51,022 nt of DNA from Halomonas llamarensis (GCF_023555005.1 NZ_JAMJPJ010000025.1:1-51022); one strand, 5' to 3'. Positions 17,920 through 27,603 are shown, counted from the stretch's first letter. Notes: generated from the sequence alone by a model not told the origin. A program made the numbers and translations.

Positions 17920-18416
17920 GTAAGAAAAACAAGCACGAAAAAACATGGGCTGTGCGGCGGTCGCTCTTAAACGAGACCCAACAAAAACAACACCCGACAC
18001 CGCACCCACCTGAGCCACAATAAAAACAACAGGGCCAGGCAGAGATAGCAGTACAAACAAAAACAACAGACTGTATCTCGACTTGCAGCGTGGCAAAGCT
18101 GCCACGCAACACGAACAAAAACAACACAACGCAAGTGCCCGTTAAGACGCGATGTACGCATAAAAGGCAAAAAACAACAACTATGCCCCCTACGCGTGCA
18201 GCCCGGTAACAACAACAACCAACCGGGTGGAGAAAATCGCGATTGGATTATTGTTTTGAATACGAGGCGGTCGGAATCCATTAGGTTTCGAAAAAAGATG
18301 CTAACGCCTACTGACTGCGGTGCGTATTCAGGGCGATGTGCCAACATGAAGAAAAACAGCAGCACGGACGCTGGTTGATTGCTTAATAGGGGAGGCCATT
18401 ATGGCCTCCCATTTCT
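17920..18416 (+). ncRNA. crcZ: CrcZ-like small RNA (Hfq/Crc decoy)
   Basis: The roughly 495-base transcript has no credible ORF and is very rich in CA motifs. AAAAACAACA occurs exactly five times (17983, 18022, 18059, 18117, 18170), AAGAAAAACAAG sits at the 5-prime end (17922), and AACAACAACAA (18208-18218) lies in the loop of a CCCGGT/ACCGGG hairpin. A perfect 8-bp hairpin (18088-18107) separates two motif groups. CrcZ RNAs of Pseudomonas carry such A-rich repeats to sequester Hfq with Crc and relieve catabolite repression. They lie in the same place, between cbrB and pcnB, under CbrB and sigma-54. It is somewhat longer than the roughly 370-410 bases I recall for Pseudomonas. Start and end are predicted, not measured. 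Confidence 0.8.
18389..18416 (+). terminator. Terminator of the CrcZ-like RNA
   Basis: GGGAGGCCA (18390-18398), loop TTA, TGGCCTCCC (18402-18410), then ATTTCT. It is a 9-bp perfect stem with a weak T tract, and forms the natural 3-prime end of the small RNA before pcnB. Confidence 0.8.
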
Positions 18417-18459
18417 GCGTTTAAGCGCCCCTGCTCGCGCTTTGACACCGCAGTACGCT

Positions 18460-18487
18460 TTGCAAGGCGCTAAGCGTCGGCTACACT
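18460..18487 (+). promoter_or_regulatory. Possible pcnB promoter
   Basis: TTGCAA (18460-18465) and TACACT (18482-18487) are spaced by 16 bases, between the small-RNA terminator and the pcnB start. It is a moderate sigma-70 match. A TTGACA at 18442 has no well-spaced -10 partner. Confidence 0.35.
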
Positions 18488-18584
18488 CAGCCACTTTACG
18501 AATCTTGCGAATCGAATCCACCGCATATTCAATGGATTTACCCATTGTCTGAGCAACGACCTCTTACATAACCTGGGAGAGCAT

Positions 18585-19934
18585 TTGAAATCCCTGCTCG
18601 AATCAAAAAAACATCCCGATGGTGAGCACAAGCCGCGTATCATTCCACGCGCCGAGCACCCTGTGTCTCGTCAGCACATCAGCGACGCGGCGCTCAAGGT
18701 CCTTTATCGGCTGGATGGTGCTGGCTTTGACGCCTTCCTCGTCGGTGGCTGCATCCGCGATGCACTCCTGGGCCTGATGCCCAAAGACTTCGACGTAGCG
18801 ACCAACGCCACGCCCGAACAAGTACGCGAGCTATTCCGCAATTCGCGTCTGATTGGGCGGCGTTTTCGTATTGTTCACGTGCGCTTTGGCCGTGAAGTGA
18901 TCGAAGTCACCACGTTCCGTGGCAAGCCCCAAGATGAGCACGATAACCACATCGCGCAACAATCCGACGCGGGCCTACTGCTGCGTGATAACGTCTGGGG
19001 CAGCATTGAAGAAGATGCGCTGCGCCGCGACTTCACGGTCAACGCGTTGTACTACAGTATTGCCGACTTCAGTATTCACGATTTTGCCGATGGCGCGCAC
19101 GATATCGAAACCCGCACCCTGCGGCTGATCGGCGACCCACAAACGCGCTACCGCGAAGATCCGGTGCGGATGCTGCGTGCGGTTCGCTTTGCATCAAAAC
19201 TCGACTTCACACTGTCGCCCGAAACGGAAGCGCCGATTTACGAACTCGCCCCGTTGCTGCTGCAAATCCCCCCCGCGCGCCTGTTTGATGAAGTGCTTAA
19301 GCTCTTCATGGCAGGCCACGGCTTAATGACCTTCCGTATGCTTAGCCATTACGGATTGTTTGGCATGCTCTTTCCCGAAGCGGAAGAAGCCATGGCCGAC
19401 GCCGGGTGGGCCGAACAGCTGATTGAGGCGGCGCTGACGAACACTGACAAGCGTATCGCCGATAGCCGCCCGGTGACACCGGCGTTTCTGCTCGCAGCAT
19501 TTTTATGGGCCCCGGTAGTACATCGTCAAGCGCAGCTTGAGAGCGATGGCATGCCCGCCATTCCCGCGCTCCAGGCGGCTGCCCAACAGGTTATCTCGCG
19601 CCAATTGCACCATACGTCAATCCCTAAACGTTTTGGCATGCCGATGCGCGATATTTGGGAGCTGCAGGCACGGCTACCCCAGCGCCACGGCAAGCGCGCG
19701 TTCCAGACCCGCGAACACCCGCGTTTTCGCGCCGCCTATGATTTGCTTCTCCTGCGCGAGCAGGCAGGCGAGATTCCACGTGAACTCGGCGACTGGTGGA
19801 CCGCCTTCCAAGACGGTGACGAACACGAACAGCGCCGCCTGATCCAAAAGGCCGGGGGCGACCCAGCAAGCCAAGGGCCCAAAAAGAAACCCCGTAAGCG
19901 GCGGCGACGCAAACCGCGTCAGGCGACGGAGTGA
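18585..19934 (+). CDS. pcnB: Poly(A) polymerase I
   Basis: Adds poly(A) tails to RNA 3-prime ends, promoting decay by PNPase and other exonucleases. The 449-residue protein has the nucleotidyltransferase signature LVGGCIRDALLG with DFDVAT near residues 50-75, and the RRDFTVNALYY and RMLRAVRFASKLDF motifs shared with CCA-adding enzymes. The long arginine/lysine-rich tail (KKKPRKRRRRKPR) is typical of PcnB and helps distinguish it from CCA transferase. I accept the TTG at 18585: GGGAGA sits just upstream and no ATG precedes the conserved core. folK follows four bases after its stop. Confidence 0.93.
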   Translation: MKSLLESKKHPDGEHKPRIIPRAEHPVSRQHISDAALKVLYRLDGAGFDAFLVGGCIRDALLGLMPKDFDVATNATPEQVRELFRNSRLIGRRFRIVHVRFGREVIEVTTFRGKPQDEHDNHIAQQSDAGLLLRDNVWGSIEEDALRRDFTVNALYYSIADFSIHDFADGAHDIETRTLRLIGDPQTRYREDPVRMLRAVRFASKLDFTLSPETEAPIYELAPLLLQIPPARLFDEVLKLFMAGHGLMTFRMLSHYGLFGMLFPEAEEAMADAGWAEQLIEAALTNTDKRIADSRPVTPAFLLAAFLWAPVVHRQAQLESDGMPAIPALQAAAQQVISRQLHHTSIPKRFGMPMRDIWELQARLPQRHGKRAFQTREHPRFRAAYDLLLLREQAGEIPRELGDWWTAFQDGDEHEQRRLIQKAGGDPASQGPKKKPRKRRRRKPRQATE

Positions 19935-19938
19935 TACC

Positions 19939-20430
19939 ATGCCGAACACGTCACTGGCGTATATTGGGTTGGGCAGTAACGTGGATAACCCCGCTCAGCA
20001 GGTAACACAAGCTTTATCCGAGCTTGACCAGTTGCCGCTGAGCCGCCTTGTGGACGCTTCATCGCTTTATCGCAGCAAGCCGGTGGGGCCGCAGGATCAG
20101 CCTGACTTCGTCAACGCCGTGGCTGCGCTTGAAACCCGCCTATCACCGCTGGCCCTATTGGATCAGCTGCAAGCGCTGGAGCAGCACCACCGGCGCCGAC
20201 GAGAACACCGCTGGGGGCCGCGCACGCTGGATCTCGATGTATTGCTGTTCAACCACACTCACATCGCGCATACCCGGCTGTGCGTGCCGCACCGAGAAAT
20301 GCACGCTCGCGCTTTTGTGCTACGCCCCCTCATCGAGATAGCCCCGCACTTGACGCTAAACGGGCAGCCGCTTGAGTACTGGTTGGCGCCGTTGGCCGAT
20401 GAGATTACCCCTCTCGACAGCAAGCGCTGA
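19939..20430 (+). CDS. folK: HPPK: 6-hydroxymethyl-7,8-dihydropterin pyrophosphokinase
   Basis: Transfers pyrophosphate from ATP to hydroxymethyl-dihydropterin in folate synthesis. The 163-residue protein has YIGLGSN at the N-terminus and SSLYRSKPVGPQDQPDFVNAV. The catalytic signature around RREHRWGPRTLDLDVLLF (about residues 84-101) carries the two metal-binding Asp residues, and VPHREMHARAFVL follows. It starts four bases behind pcnB and so is translationally linked to it. The neighbouring pan genes place folate and pantothenate synthesis together, as in pseudomonads. Confidence 0.95.
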   Translation: MPNTSLAYIGLGSNVDNPAQQVTQALSELDQLPLSRLVDASSLYRSKPVGPQDQPDFVNAVAALETRLSPLALLDQLQALEQHHRRRREHRWGPRTLDLDVLLFNHTHIAHTRLCVPHREMHARAFVLRPLIEIAPHLTLNGQPLEYWLAPLADEITPLDSKR

Positions 20431-20524
20431 TTTGGGTAACAATTGTGGGTTACGTCATATCTGGCGCCCATTGAGAGGCGCTCACCATGGCCTGAAGGCC
20501 TAACGCAGAACACGAGATCACGCC

Positions 20525-21316
20525 ATGAAAACCGTCACCCTGAGCACGCTGCAGGCGTTTAAACGCGCCGGCGAAACGTTCAGCTGTTTGACCGCCTACG
20601 ACGCTTCCTTCGCCCACGCCGCCAGCCAAGCCGGCATTGACGTGCTGCTGGTCGGCGACTCTCTGGGCATGGTACTGCAAGGAGAGCAAAGCACCCTGCC
20701 AGTGACGCTGGATGATATTTGCTACCACACTCGCTGCGCTGCCCGAGGCAAAGGGGCGAGCCTTTTGATGGTCGATTTGCCCTTTATGAGCAACGCAAGC
20801 ACTGAACAGCTATTGCGCGATTCAGGCGAATTAATGCGCGCCGGCGCTGAGTTGGTCAAGGTTGAGGGCGAAGCGTGGATGGCTGACGGTATACGTGAAC
20901 TGACGCGTCGCGGCGTCCCCGTATGCGCGCATTTAGGGCTAACGCCGCAGACGGTGTATCAGCTAGGTGGCTATAAAGTGCAGGGACGCGACGCCGAGCG
21001 CGCCGAGCAGATTATTAACGACGCCAAAACGCTGGTTGAGGCCGGCGCTTCAGTGATTTTGCTTGAGTGTGTCCCAGCGAGCTTGGGCAAAGCCGTGACG
21101 GAAGCGCTCGACGTACCCGTCATCGGCATTGGTGCTGGCCCGGACACCGACGGCCAGATTTTGGTTATGCACGACATACTTGGTATCACACACGGTCGTA
21201 CGCCCCGTTTTGTTAAAAACTTTCTGGCCGAAGCCGATAGTATCCAGGGCGCTTTCCAACGCTATCACCACGATGTGAAGCAACGTGTGTTTCCCGCTCC
21301 AGAGCACTGTTTTTAA
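20525..21316 (+). CDS. panB: Ketopantoate hydroxymethyltransferase
   Basis: First committed step of pantothenate synthesis: adds a hydroxymethyl group from methylene-THF to ketoisovalerate. The 263-residue TIM-barrel protein shows LTAYDASFA, the metal-binding DSLGMVLQG (Asp near residue 43), VDLPFMSN, KVEGE, HLGLTPQ and VIGIGAGPDTDGQILVMHD in order. No strong ribosome site is visible before the ATG. A 94-base gap separates it from folK and holds a GTAAC/GTTAC pair. Confidence 0.95.
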   Translation: MKTVTLSTLQAFKRAGETFSCLTAYDASFAHAASQAGIDVLLVGDSLGMVLQGEQSTLPVTLDDICYHTRCAARGKGASLLMVDLPFMSNASTEQLLRDSGELMRAGAELVKVEGEAWMADGIRELTRRGVPVCAHLGLTPQTVYQLGGYKVQGRDAERAEQIINDAKTLVEAGASVILLECVPASLGKAVTEALDVPVIGIGAGPDTDGQILVMHDILGITHGRTPRFVKNFLAEADSIQGAFQRYHHDVKQRVFPAPEHCF

Positions 21317-21360
21317 CCAAGCACTACTTTACACCAAGCACCGCTCTTAGCCACGGCACG

Positions 21361-21394
21361 GTTTTAACGACCACACAGTTTTAACGACGACACA
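21361..21394 (+). repeat. Tandem 17-bp direct repeat between panB and panC
   Basis: GTTTTAACGACCACACA is followed directly by GTTTTAACGACGACACA, two copies with one mismatch, in the 119-base gap between panB and panC. No hairpin or promoter can be tied to it. Confidence 0.6.
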
Positions 21395-21435
21395 GCGCTA
21401 ATGAGGCCAGTGGCTCGCTGCGTTTCGGAGCTTTT

Positions 21436-22302
21436 ATGCGTACTTTGCGAGAAATTTCACATCTGCGTGACGCGCTCAGCGAGTATCGCCAGCGCGGTCA
21501 GCGCATCGCGTTAGCCCCTACCATGGGCAATTTGCATGCCGGTCATCTAGCGCTGATTGAAACGGCGCGACAGCACGCCGATGTGGTGGTTTCAAGCCTC
21601 TTCGTCAATCCAATGCAGTTTGGCCCAGGCGAAGATCTTGACGCCTATCCTCGCACGTTTGAGGCCGACCAACAGGCACTAACAGACGCTGGCTGCGACG
21701 TACTTTTTGCCCCCACCACACAGGCGCTTTACCCTAACCGGCTTGATGCGCAGACCAGCGTGCATGTACCCGTGGTCAGCGAAGGCCTCTGCGGCGGTGA
21801 TCGTCCCGGCCACTTTGATGGCGTTGCGACGGTCGTCACCATGCTTTTTAACCTAGTGCAACCCGATGCGGCTTGTTTTGGCGAAAAGGATTATCAGCAG
21901 TTGGCGGTCATTCGCAAAATGGTGGCTGATTTGCACCTTCCTATTGAGATTATTGGTGTGCCGATTGTGCGGCATGAAGACGGCCTCGCCCTCTCTTCGC
22001 GCAATGGTTATCTAAGCCCTGAAGAGCGCGCTAAGGCACCCACGCTCTACCACACCCTTTGCGCGATGCGCGATGCACTTGAAAATGGCGCGGACCACCG
22101 CGAAGTACTACAACAGGGGCATGAAGCACTGTATGATGCTGGATTTAACCCTGACTACATCGAACTGCGTAATCACACGCTCGGGCCGGTAGAGGCCACA
22201 ACCCGCGATGCTGTGCTGCTCGCAGCGGCTAAAATGGGGCCTGCACGGCTAATTGATAACCTGACATTGACGCTCCCCGTTTCAACCGACCACATCCGCT
22301 GA
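21436..22302 (+). CDS. panC: Pantothenate synthetase
   Basis: ATP-dependent ligation of pantoate and beta-alanine in the cytoplasm. The 288-residue protein has the nucleotide-binding APTMGNLHAGHLALI (HIGH-like, residues 28-42), SLFVNPMQFGPGEDLDAYPRT, the pantoate pocket GHFDGVATVV, FGEKDYQQL and the KMSKS-like ALSSRNGYL. It lies between panB and panD, the order panB-panC-panD giving the full route to pantothenate with beta-alanine supplied by PanD. Confidence 0.95.
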   Translation: MRTLREISHLRDALSEYRQRGQRIALAPTMGNLHAGHLALIETARQHADVVVSSLFVNPMQFGPGEDLDAYPRTFEADQQALTDAGCDVLFAPTTQALYPNRLDAQTSVHVPVVSEGLCGGDRPGHFDGVATVVTMLFNLVQPDAACFGEKDYQQLAVIRKMVADLHLPIEIIGVPIVRHEDGLALSSRNGYLSPEERAKAPTLYHTLCAMRDALENGADHREVLQQGHEALYDAGFNPDYIELRNHTLGPVEATTRDAVLLAAAKMGPARLIDNLTLTLPVSTDHIR

Positions 22303-22341
22303 CGTGGACGTCGCGTCAGCTCAGTAATAAAGGTACATCCC

Positions 22342-22722
22342 ATGCAAACCATTATGCTCAAAGCCAAGCTTCACATGGCCCGCGTCACACACGCAGTGCT
22401 TAACTATGAAGGCTCCTGCGCCATTGATGGAGACTTGCTGGATATGGCGGGCATCCGTGAAAACGAGCAAGTCCAGATCTACAACGTAGAAAACGGCGAG
22501 CGCTTCACTACTTATGCCATTCGTGGCGAAGAAGGCTCCCAAATGATTTCCATTAACGGCGCCGCGGCGCATCTGGCCAGTCCAGGGCATCGCGTCATCA
22601 TATGCAGCTACGCCCACTATGCAGAAGCTGAGCTGGATAACCATCAGCCGGCGTTGGTGTACCTGCAAGAAGGCAACGTCGTCAGCCACACAAGCAACGC
22701 GATTCCGGTACAGCTTGCCTAA
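22342..22722 (+). CDS. panD: Aspartate 1-decarboxylase
   Basis: Makes beta-alanine from aspartate for pantothenate synthesis. The enzyme is a self-processed pyruvoyl protein: the cleavage site Gly24-Ser25 is visible in YEGSCAIDG, and the new N-terminal serine becomes the pyruvoyl group. The product is 126 residues, the family length, with [16 protein letters not shown] and the GAAAH segment. It starts 39 bases after panC and is followed by a strong terminator. Confidence 0.96.
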   Translation: MQTIMLKAKLHMARVTHAVLNYEGSCAIDGDLLDMAGIRENEQVQIYNVENGERFTTYAIRGEEGSQMISINGAAAHLASPGHRVIICSYAHYAEAELDNHQPALVYLQEGNVVSHTSNAIPVQLA

Positions 22723-22744
22723 TCGCACACGCTATCTTGCTGAT

Positions 22745-22773
22745 TAACGGGCCGTTCTTACGGCCCGTTTTTA
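22745..22773 (+). terminator. Terminator after panD
   Basis: ACGGGCCGT and ACGGCCCGT pair across a TTCTT-type loop and are followed by TTTTTATTT. It closes the panB-panC-panD unit. Confidence 0.88.
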
Positions 22774-22791
22774 TTTGGTGCAAAAAGCGTG

Positions 22792-22821
22792 TTGCCGCGT
22801 CGCACACCCTTCCCCTATGCT
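22792..22821 (+). promoter_or_regulatory. Possible promoter of the thiolase gene
   Basis: TTGCCG (22792-22797) and TATGCT (22816-22821), spacer 18, lie between the panD terminator and the thiolase start. A moderate sigma-70 match. Confidence 0.4.
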
Positions 22822-22893
22822 ACAAGAAGGCTTTAATGTAAAGGCCAAGTCGGCTCAATACATGCCTGATTCATGCTACCTAGGAGTTCTCTT

Positions 22894-24072
22894 ATGCAAG
22901 ACGTGGTGATTGTTGCAGCACGCCGTACTGCGGTCGGCGCTTTTGGCGGCTCCCTTGCCGGTATCCCCGCAAGCGATCTCGGCGCACTCGTTATCAAAGA
23001 CATCCTTAGCTCAACGGGTGTGGCGCCGGATCAAGTTGATGAAGTATTACTCGGCCAAGTACTTACCGCAGGTGTTGGTCAAAACCCGGCGCGTCAGGCA
23101 TCCATCAAAGCGGGGCTCCCCGATGCCGTTCCCGCGATGACCATTAACAAAGTCTGCGGCTCTGGCCTGAAAGCACTGCATTTGGGCACTCAAGCGATTC
23201 GCTGCGGCGATGCAAGCGTTATCATTGCTGGCGGCCAAGAAAACATGTCCGCCTCACCGCACGTACTGCCTAACTCGCGCAATGGCCAGCGGATGGGCGA
23301 CTGGAAGGCCATCGATACCATGGTGCATGATGGCCTGTGGGACGCTTTCAACGACTACCATATGGGTATCACCGCCGAAAATCTCGGCGAAAAGTACAGC
23401 ATTACCCGCGAGGAAATGGACGAGTTCGCTGCAGCGTCGCAGCAAAAAGCCGCCCAAGCGATCAAAGATGGCAAATTCAAGAGTCAAATCGTGCCAGTGG
23501 AGATCCCGCAGCGCAAAGGCGACCCGGTCGTGTTTGACACTGACGAGAACCCACGTGAAGTGAGTGCGGATAAGCTTGGCACTATGCGCCCCGCGTTCAA
23601 GAAAGACGGCACAGTCACGGCCGGTAACGCCTCTGCGCTCAACGACGGCGCCGCCGTGGTGATGCTTTGCTCCGCCGACAAGGCGAAAGAGCTTGGTCTT
23701 GAGCCGCTCGCGCGCATCGCCTCTTACTCCAACGCTGGGGTTGACCCCGCCATCATGGGTATTGGCCCGGCACCAGCGACTCGCCGCTGCCTGGAGAAGG
23801 CCGACTGGAGTTTGGAAGACCTTGATCTTGTCGAAGCCAACGAAGCCTTTGCCGCTCAGGCGCTGTCCGTTAACAAAGAGCTCGGTTGGGATGTTAGCAA
23901 GGTCAACGTCAACGGTGGCGCGATTGCCCTTGGCCACCCGATCGGCGCCTCTGGCTGTCGCGTACTCGTAACGCTACTGCACGAAATGATCGCCCGCGAT
24001 GCCAAAAAAGGCCTCGCCACGCTGTGTATCGGCGGTGGCCAAGGTGTGGCACTCGCCATCGAGCGCCCCTGA
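22894..24072 (+). CDS. phaA: Acetyl-CoA acetyltransferase (thiolase)
   Basis: Condenses two acetyl-CoA to acetoacetyl-CoA, or runs in reverse. The 392-residue thiolase has the active-site Cys in [11 protein letters not shown] near residue 88, the His in GHPIGASG near 347, and the second Cys in LCIGGGQG near 377. Such enzymes feed polyhydroxybutyrate synthesis in Halomonas (known for the genus) but can also serve in degradation; no phaB or phaC neighbour is present to decide. TAGGAG precedes the ATG at 22894; an in-frame start at 22873 lacks support. It has its own terminator. Confidence 0.9.
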   Translation: MQDVVIVAARRTAVGAFGGSLAGIPASDLGALVIKDILSSTGVAPDQVDEVLLGQVLTAGVGQNPARQASIKAGLPDAVPAMTINKVCGSGLKALHLGTQAIRCGDASVIIAGGQENMSASPHVLPNSRNGQRMGDWKAIDTMVHDGLWDAFNDYHMGITAENLGEKYSITREEMDEFAAASQQKAAQAIKDGKFKSQIVPVEIPQRKGDPVVFDTDENPREVSADKLGTMRPAFKKDGTVTAGNASALNDGAAVVMLCSADKAKELGLEPLARIASYSNAGVDPAIMGIGPAPATRRCLEKADWSLEDLDLVEANEAFAAQALSVNKELGWDVSKVNVNGGAIALGHPIGASGCRVLVTLLHEMIARDAKKGLATLCIGGGQGVALAIERP

Positions 24073-24100
24073 TACCCTAATCAGGTAAGCTAGCAGCCAA

Positions 24101-24127
24101 TGCCCCCAATTAACGGGGGCATTTTTT
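24101..24127 (+). terminator. Terminator after the thiolase gene
   Basis: TGCCCCC, loop AATTAAC, GGGGGCA, then TTTTTT. It points rightward only; the opposite strand has no T run, so it does not serve the MFS gene. Confidence 0.88.
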
Positions 24128-24138
24128 ATCGTGACTCA

Positions 24139-25323
24139 TCAGCGGGGCTTCTTCACTACAGAGCTCTTCCCCACAATGCGTGACGGCGTTTTCCACACTA
24201 ACAAGACACCTAATAAAAACAGCCCTGACGCGGCCCACATGGCGATAGGCAGGCTAGTGCCATCGACAATACGCCCACCCAGCATGGCGCCCAAGCCAAT
24301 GGACATATTGAAGGTAAATGCCATCAGCGCCGTGGCGGCTTCGGTATTGGGTGCGGTACGCAAAATCCACGTTTGAATGCTCACCGATACGCTGCCAAAC
24401 ACCGCGCCCCACACCATGAGCAACATCACACCGCTGCTCGGCTGAACGCCCAGCAACGGGAACACCGCGACCACGACAAGCAGCAGGCTGGGAATCGCCA
24501 ACACCGCGCGGTAAGGGTGCCGCCCAGCAAAGGAGCCTGCCACAATATTACCCACAATGCCTGCCGCACCATATAACAGCAGCAGGCTACCCACATGGCG
24601 CTGGGAAACCCCACTGATCTCTTGCAGGATAGGGCTAATAAACGTGTAAGCGGCAAAGTGCCCAACCACCACAAATGCCGTCGTAAGCACCGCCACGCGC
24701 ACGCCACGATTACTGAACTGCTGCGCCAGAATGCGCAGGCGCACCGGTTCTCGTGGTGGTAAAGGCGGTAGCCACCACCACAACGCTATCGCTGTTAACA
24801 AGCTTAAAACGCCCAGCGCGCCAAAGGCGACTCGCCAGTTGCTGAAATCCCCCAGTAGCGTTCCCAGCGGTACGCCCATCACTGAGGCCGCCGCGACGCC
24901 ACCAAAGATCATCGTCATCGCTTTAGGTACTTGTGCCTCAGGCACTAGGCGCGGGGCGATACTCCCGGCAACGGCCCAAAATCCACCAATACTCAGCCCT
25001 ACCAACACACGGGCGGCGAGCAGCAGGATAAAGCTGCTGGCCAATGCCGAAAAGACACTTCCTGCCACCATCACGACCATCAATACCGTGAGCATGATGC
25101 GCCTATCCAAACGCCCCACCGCCACCGGTAACAATGGGGCTGAGAAAGCCGCAACAACGCCAGGCACCGTCACCATTAAGCCCGCCATGCCTGGGGTAAC
25201 ATCCATTGAAGAGGCCACCTGGGAAAGCAACCCAATCGGCAACTGTTCCGCAGTGACCAGTAAAAAAATGCCGATCATCACGGCCACCACCGCCCACCAG
25301 CGCGGCGCTTGCTCCTGTTCCAT
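24139..25323 (-). CDS. MFS transporter, drug:H+ antiporter-1 type
   Basis: Inner-membrane protein of 394 residues with about 12 hydrophobic segments. The family cues are the N-terminal LLVTAEQLPIGLL, the loop 2-3 motif with GRLDRR, and RVLVGLSIGGFWAVAGSIAPRLVP near residues 108-130. These resemble AraJ/YdhP-like exporters of sugars, drugs or amino-acid-like compounds. The substrate cannot be read from sequence. GGGAG lies upstream of the ATG. It stands alone, converging on the thiolase and reading away from pnp's 3-prime end. Confidence 0.85.
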   Translation of the reverse strand: MEQEQAPRWWAVVAVMIGIFLLVTAEQLPIGLLSQVASSMDVTPGMAGLMVTVPGVVAAFSAPLLPVAVGRLDRRIMLTVLMVVMVAGSVFSALASSFILLLAARVLVGLSIGGFWAVAGSIAPRLVPEAQVPKAMTMIFGGVAAASVMGVPLGTLLGDFSNWRVAFGALGVLSLLTAIALWWWLPPLPPREPVRLRILAQQFSNRGVRVAVLTTAFVVVGHFAAYTFISPILQEISGVSQRHVGSLLLLYGAAGIVGNIVAGSFAGRHPYRAVLAIPSLLLVVVAVFPLLGVQPSSGVMLLMVWGAVFGSVSVSIQTWILRTAPNTEAATALMAFTFNMSIGLGAMLGGRIVDGTSLPIAMWAASGLFLLGVLLVWKTPSRIVGKSSVVKKPR

Positions 25324-25360
25324 AGCGGATTGCTCCCTGACTCTTTAAACTCCTGACTAT

Positions 25361-25405
25361 CAAACAAAACCGCCCAAAGGCCAAAAGCCCCAGGGCGGTT
25401 TTTTT
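25361..25405. terminator. Bidirectional terminator after pnp
   Basis: CCGCCC (25370-25375) pairs with GGGCGG (25393-25398), with a partly pairable interior. TTTTTTT follows on the plus strand, and a T-rich run (TTTTGTTTG) follows on the minus strand. On the minus strand it ends pnp transcription before the MFS gene. Confidence 0.75.
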
Positions 25406-25458
25406 CGTGCTTGAAGCATTTTGGTGCTTCTTAAAGCAAGAACACTGTAAGACGTACT

Positions 25459-27603
25459 TTACAGCGTGGCTTCTGCCCGCTCAGCTTCAAACGCGGCTTT
25501 CTCTTCCTCGGTGATCTCTTTGATCGAAAGCTTCACGCGGTTGCGGTTATCGATATCGAGCACCTTAACCACGACGTCATCGCCTTCGTTCAGATAATCA
25601 CGCACGTTGTTTACCCGCTCCGGCACGATTTGTGAAATATGCACGAGCCCATCTGTACCCGGCATGATATTCACGAATGCGCCAAAGTCGGCAAGACGTA
25701 CGACTTTACCTAAATAGAGCTTACCGATTTCCGCTTCTGCCGTGATGGCCAGCACAGTATCGATTGCCGCCTTAGCAGCGCTCTTATCTTCGGCGTAAAT
25801 GCGCACAGTGCCATCGTCATCCAGGTCGATTGACGCGCCGGTATCATCGCAAATCTTACGGATCATCGCCCCGCCTTTGCCGATGACATCGCGAATCTTG
25901 TCTGGATCGATCTTGATCGTTGCCATGGACGGCGCGTTATCTGACACCTCGACACGGCTTTGGCTGATGACGGTATTCATCTCTTCAAGAATATGTAGAC
26001 GCGCTTTATTAGCCTGCTGCAGCGCGGTTTCCATAATCTCTTCGTTGATACCTTCGATCTTGATGTCCATCTGCAAGGCGGTCACGCCCTCTTCTGAACC
26101 GGCCACTTTGAAGTCCATATCGCCAAGGTGGTCTTCATCACCCAAGATATCGGTCAGCACCGCAAAACCGTCTTCATCTTTCACCAAGCCCATGGCAATA
26201 CCGGCCACGGGTGCTTTGAGCGGCACGCCGGCATCCATCAGCGCTAGCGAGGAGCCACACACAGAGGCCATAGAGCTTGAGCCATTGGACTCAGTAATCT
26301 CTGACACCACACGAATGGTGTAGGGGAAAGCGTCTTCTGACGGCAGCATCGCTTGCACACCGCGACGCGCCAAGCGGCCGTGACCGATTTCACGGCGCTT
26401 CGGCCCGCCCATAAAGCCGGCTTCACCCACACAGTAAGGGGGGAAGTTGTAGTGCAACATAAAGCGGTCTTTGCGTTCACCCTCAAGCGATTCGATCAAC
26501 TGGGAATCACGCAGAGTGCCAAGCGTCGCAATGGCGATGGCCTGGGTTTCGCCGCGGGTAAAAATCGCCGAACCGTGGGTTTTTGGCAAGGTGCCGACTT
26601 CAATCGCGAGCGGGCGTACCGTTTGGTTATCACGGCCATCAATGCGCGGTTCGCCTTTGACGACGCGAGAGCGCACGACACGCTTTTCAAGGCCCGCAAA
26701 CGCGCCTTTAACGTCATCCTTGCTGAACTTGCCTTCTGCTTCTTCACCTTCAGCAGCGGCAAACTGCGTGAGCGCGTCTTCTTTCGCGGAAGACAGTGCA
26801 TCCTGACGCGCCATTTTGTCAGTGATGCGGTAGGCATCCCCCACTTTGGTTTCAAACGCCTCGCCAAGGGCAGTTTTCAGCGCGCTATTTTCTTGTGCTG
26901 GCTGCCATTCCCAACGCGGCTTGCCTGCTTCAGCCACCAGTTCGTTGATGGCACTGATCGCTACCTGCATTTCCTGATGGCCGAAAAGCACAGCACCCAG
27001 CATTTCGTCTTCAAGGAGTTCTTGGGCTTCGGACTCCACCATGAGGACAGCTTTTTCAGTGCCAGCCACCACCATGTCGAGTTCAGAGCTTTTCAGCTCC
27101 TCGACGGTGGGGTTAAGGAAATAGCCTTGATCTTCGTTAAAACCAACGCGAGCACAACCAATCGGGCCCTTGAACGGCACGCCGGAAATGCCTAGCGCCG
27201 CCGACGTACCGAGCATCGCGGCAACGTCGGGATCGTGGTTACGGTCGGTAGAGAGAACGGTACAGATCACCTGTACTTCGTTCATAAAGCCTTTGGGAAA
27301 GAGCGGACGAATCGGGCGGTCAATCAGCCGCGAGGTCAGCGTCTCTTTCTCGGTTGGGCGTCCTTCACGCTTAAAAAAGCCACCTGGGATCTTGCCCACA
27401 GCGTAGGTTTTTTCTTGGTAGAACACCGCCAGCGGGAAAAACGGCTGGCTGGGGTTGGCGTCTTTCTTGGCCACTACCGTACACAGTACGACGGTATCAT
27501 CCATCGTGACCATCACAGCGCCGGTTGCTTGGCGAGCAATACGCCCGGTTTCGAGTGTGACGGTGCTACGACCGTACTGGAACGTTTTTTTAACCGGATT
27601 CAC
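25459..27603 (-). CDS. pnp: Polynucleotide phosphorylase
   Basis: Phosphorolytic 3-prime to 5-prime exoribonuclease, a trimer that joins the RNA degradosome. The 714-residue protein has two RNase PH domains (about 5-230 and 310-540) separated by an alpha-helical part, then a KH domain ([12 protein letters not shown], near 560) and an S1 domain ([18 protein letters not shown]). The start is a GTG at 27603, with AAGGAAG upstream and the usual family beginning [10 protein letters not shown]. The longer frame from 27630 is only the leader. Unusually, rpsO, its normal upstream neighbour, is absent. Confidence 0.95.
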   Translation of the reverse strand: MNPVKKTFQYGRSTVTLETGRIARQATGAVMVTMDDTVVLCTVVAKKDANPSQPFFPLAVFYQEKTYAVGKIPGGFFKREGRPTEKETLTSRLIDRPIRPLFPKGFMNEVQVICTVLSTDRNHDPDVAAMLGTSAALGISGVPFKGPIGCARVGFNEDQGYFLNPTVEELKSSELDMVVAGTEKAVLMVESEAQELLEDEMLGAVLFGHQEMQVAISAINELVAEAGKPRWEWQPAQENSALKTALGEAFETKVGDAYRITDKMARQDALSSAKEDALTQFAAAEGEEAEGKFSKDDVKGAFAGLEKRVVRSRVVKGEPRIDGRDNQTVRPLAIEVGTLPKTHGSAIFTRGETQAIAIATLGTLRDSQLIESLEGERKDRFMLHYNFPPYCVGEAGFMGGPKRREIGHGRLARRGVQAMLPSEDAFPYTIRVVSEITESNGSSSMASVCGSSLALMDAGVPLKAPVAGIAMGLVKDEDGFAVLTDILGDEDHLGDMDFKVAGSEEGVTALQMDIKIEGINEEIMETALQQANKARLHILEEMNTVISQSRVEVSDNAPSMATIKIDPDKIRDVIGKGGAMIRKICDDTGASIDLDDDGTVRIYAEDKSAAKAAIDTVLAITAEAEIGKLYLGKVVRLADFGAFVNIMPGTDGLVHISQIVPERVNNVRDYLNEGDDVVVKVLDIDNRNRVKLSIKEITEEEKAAFEAERAEATL

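Noticed and set aside
17920..18230. Repeat array resembling a CRISPR
   Set aside because: The repeated unit is only about 10 bases, spacers vary widely in length, and the motif fits Hfq-binding sites of CrcZ.
17875..18365. Minus-strand reading frames rich in Phe, Leu, Val and Cys across the cbrB-pcnB gap
   Set aside because: They are antisense shadows of the CA-rich repeats (TGTTGTTTTT reads as FVVF-like peptides) and lack ribosome sites.
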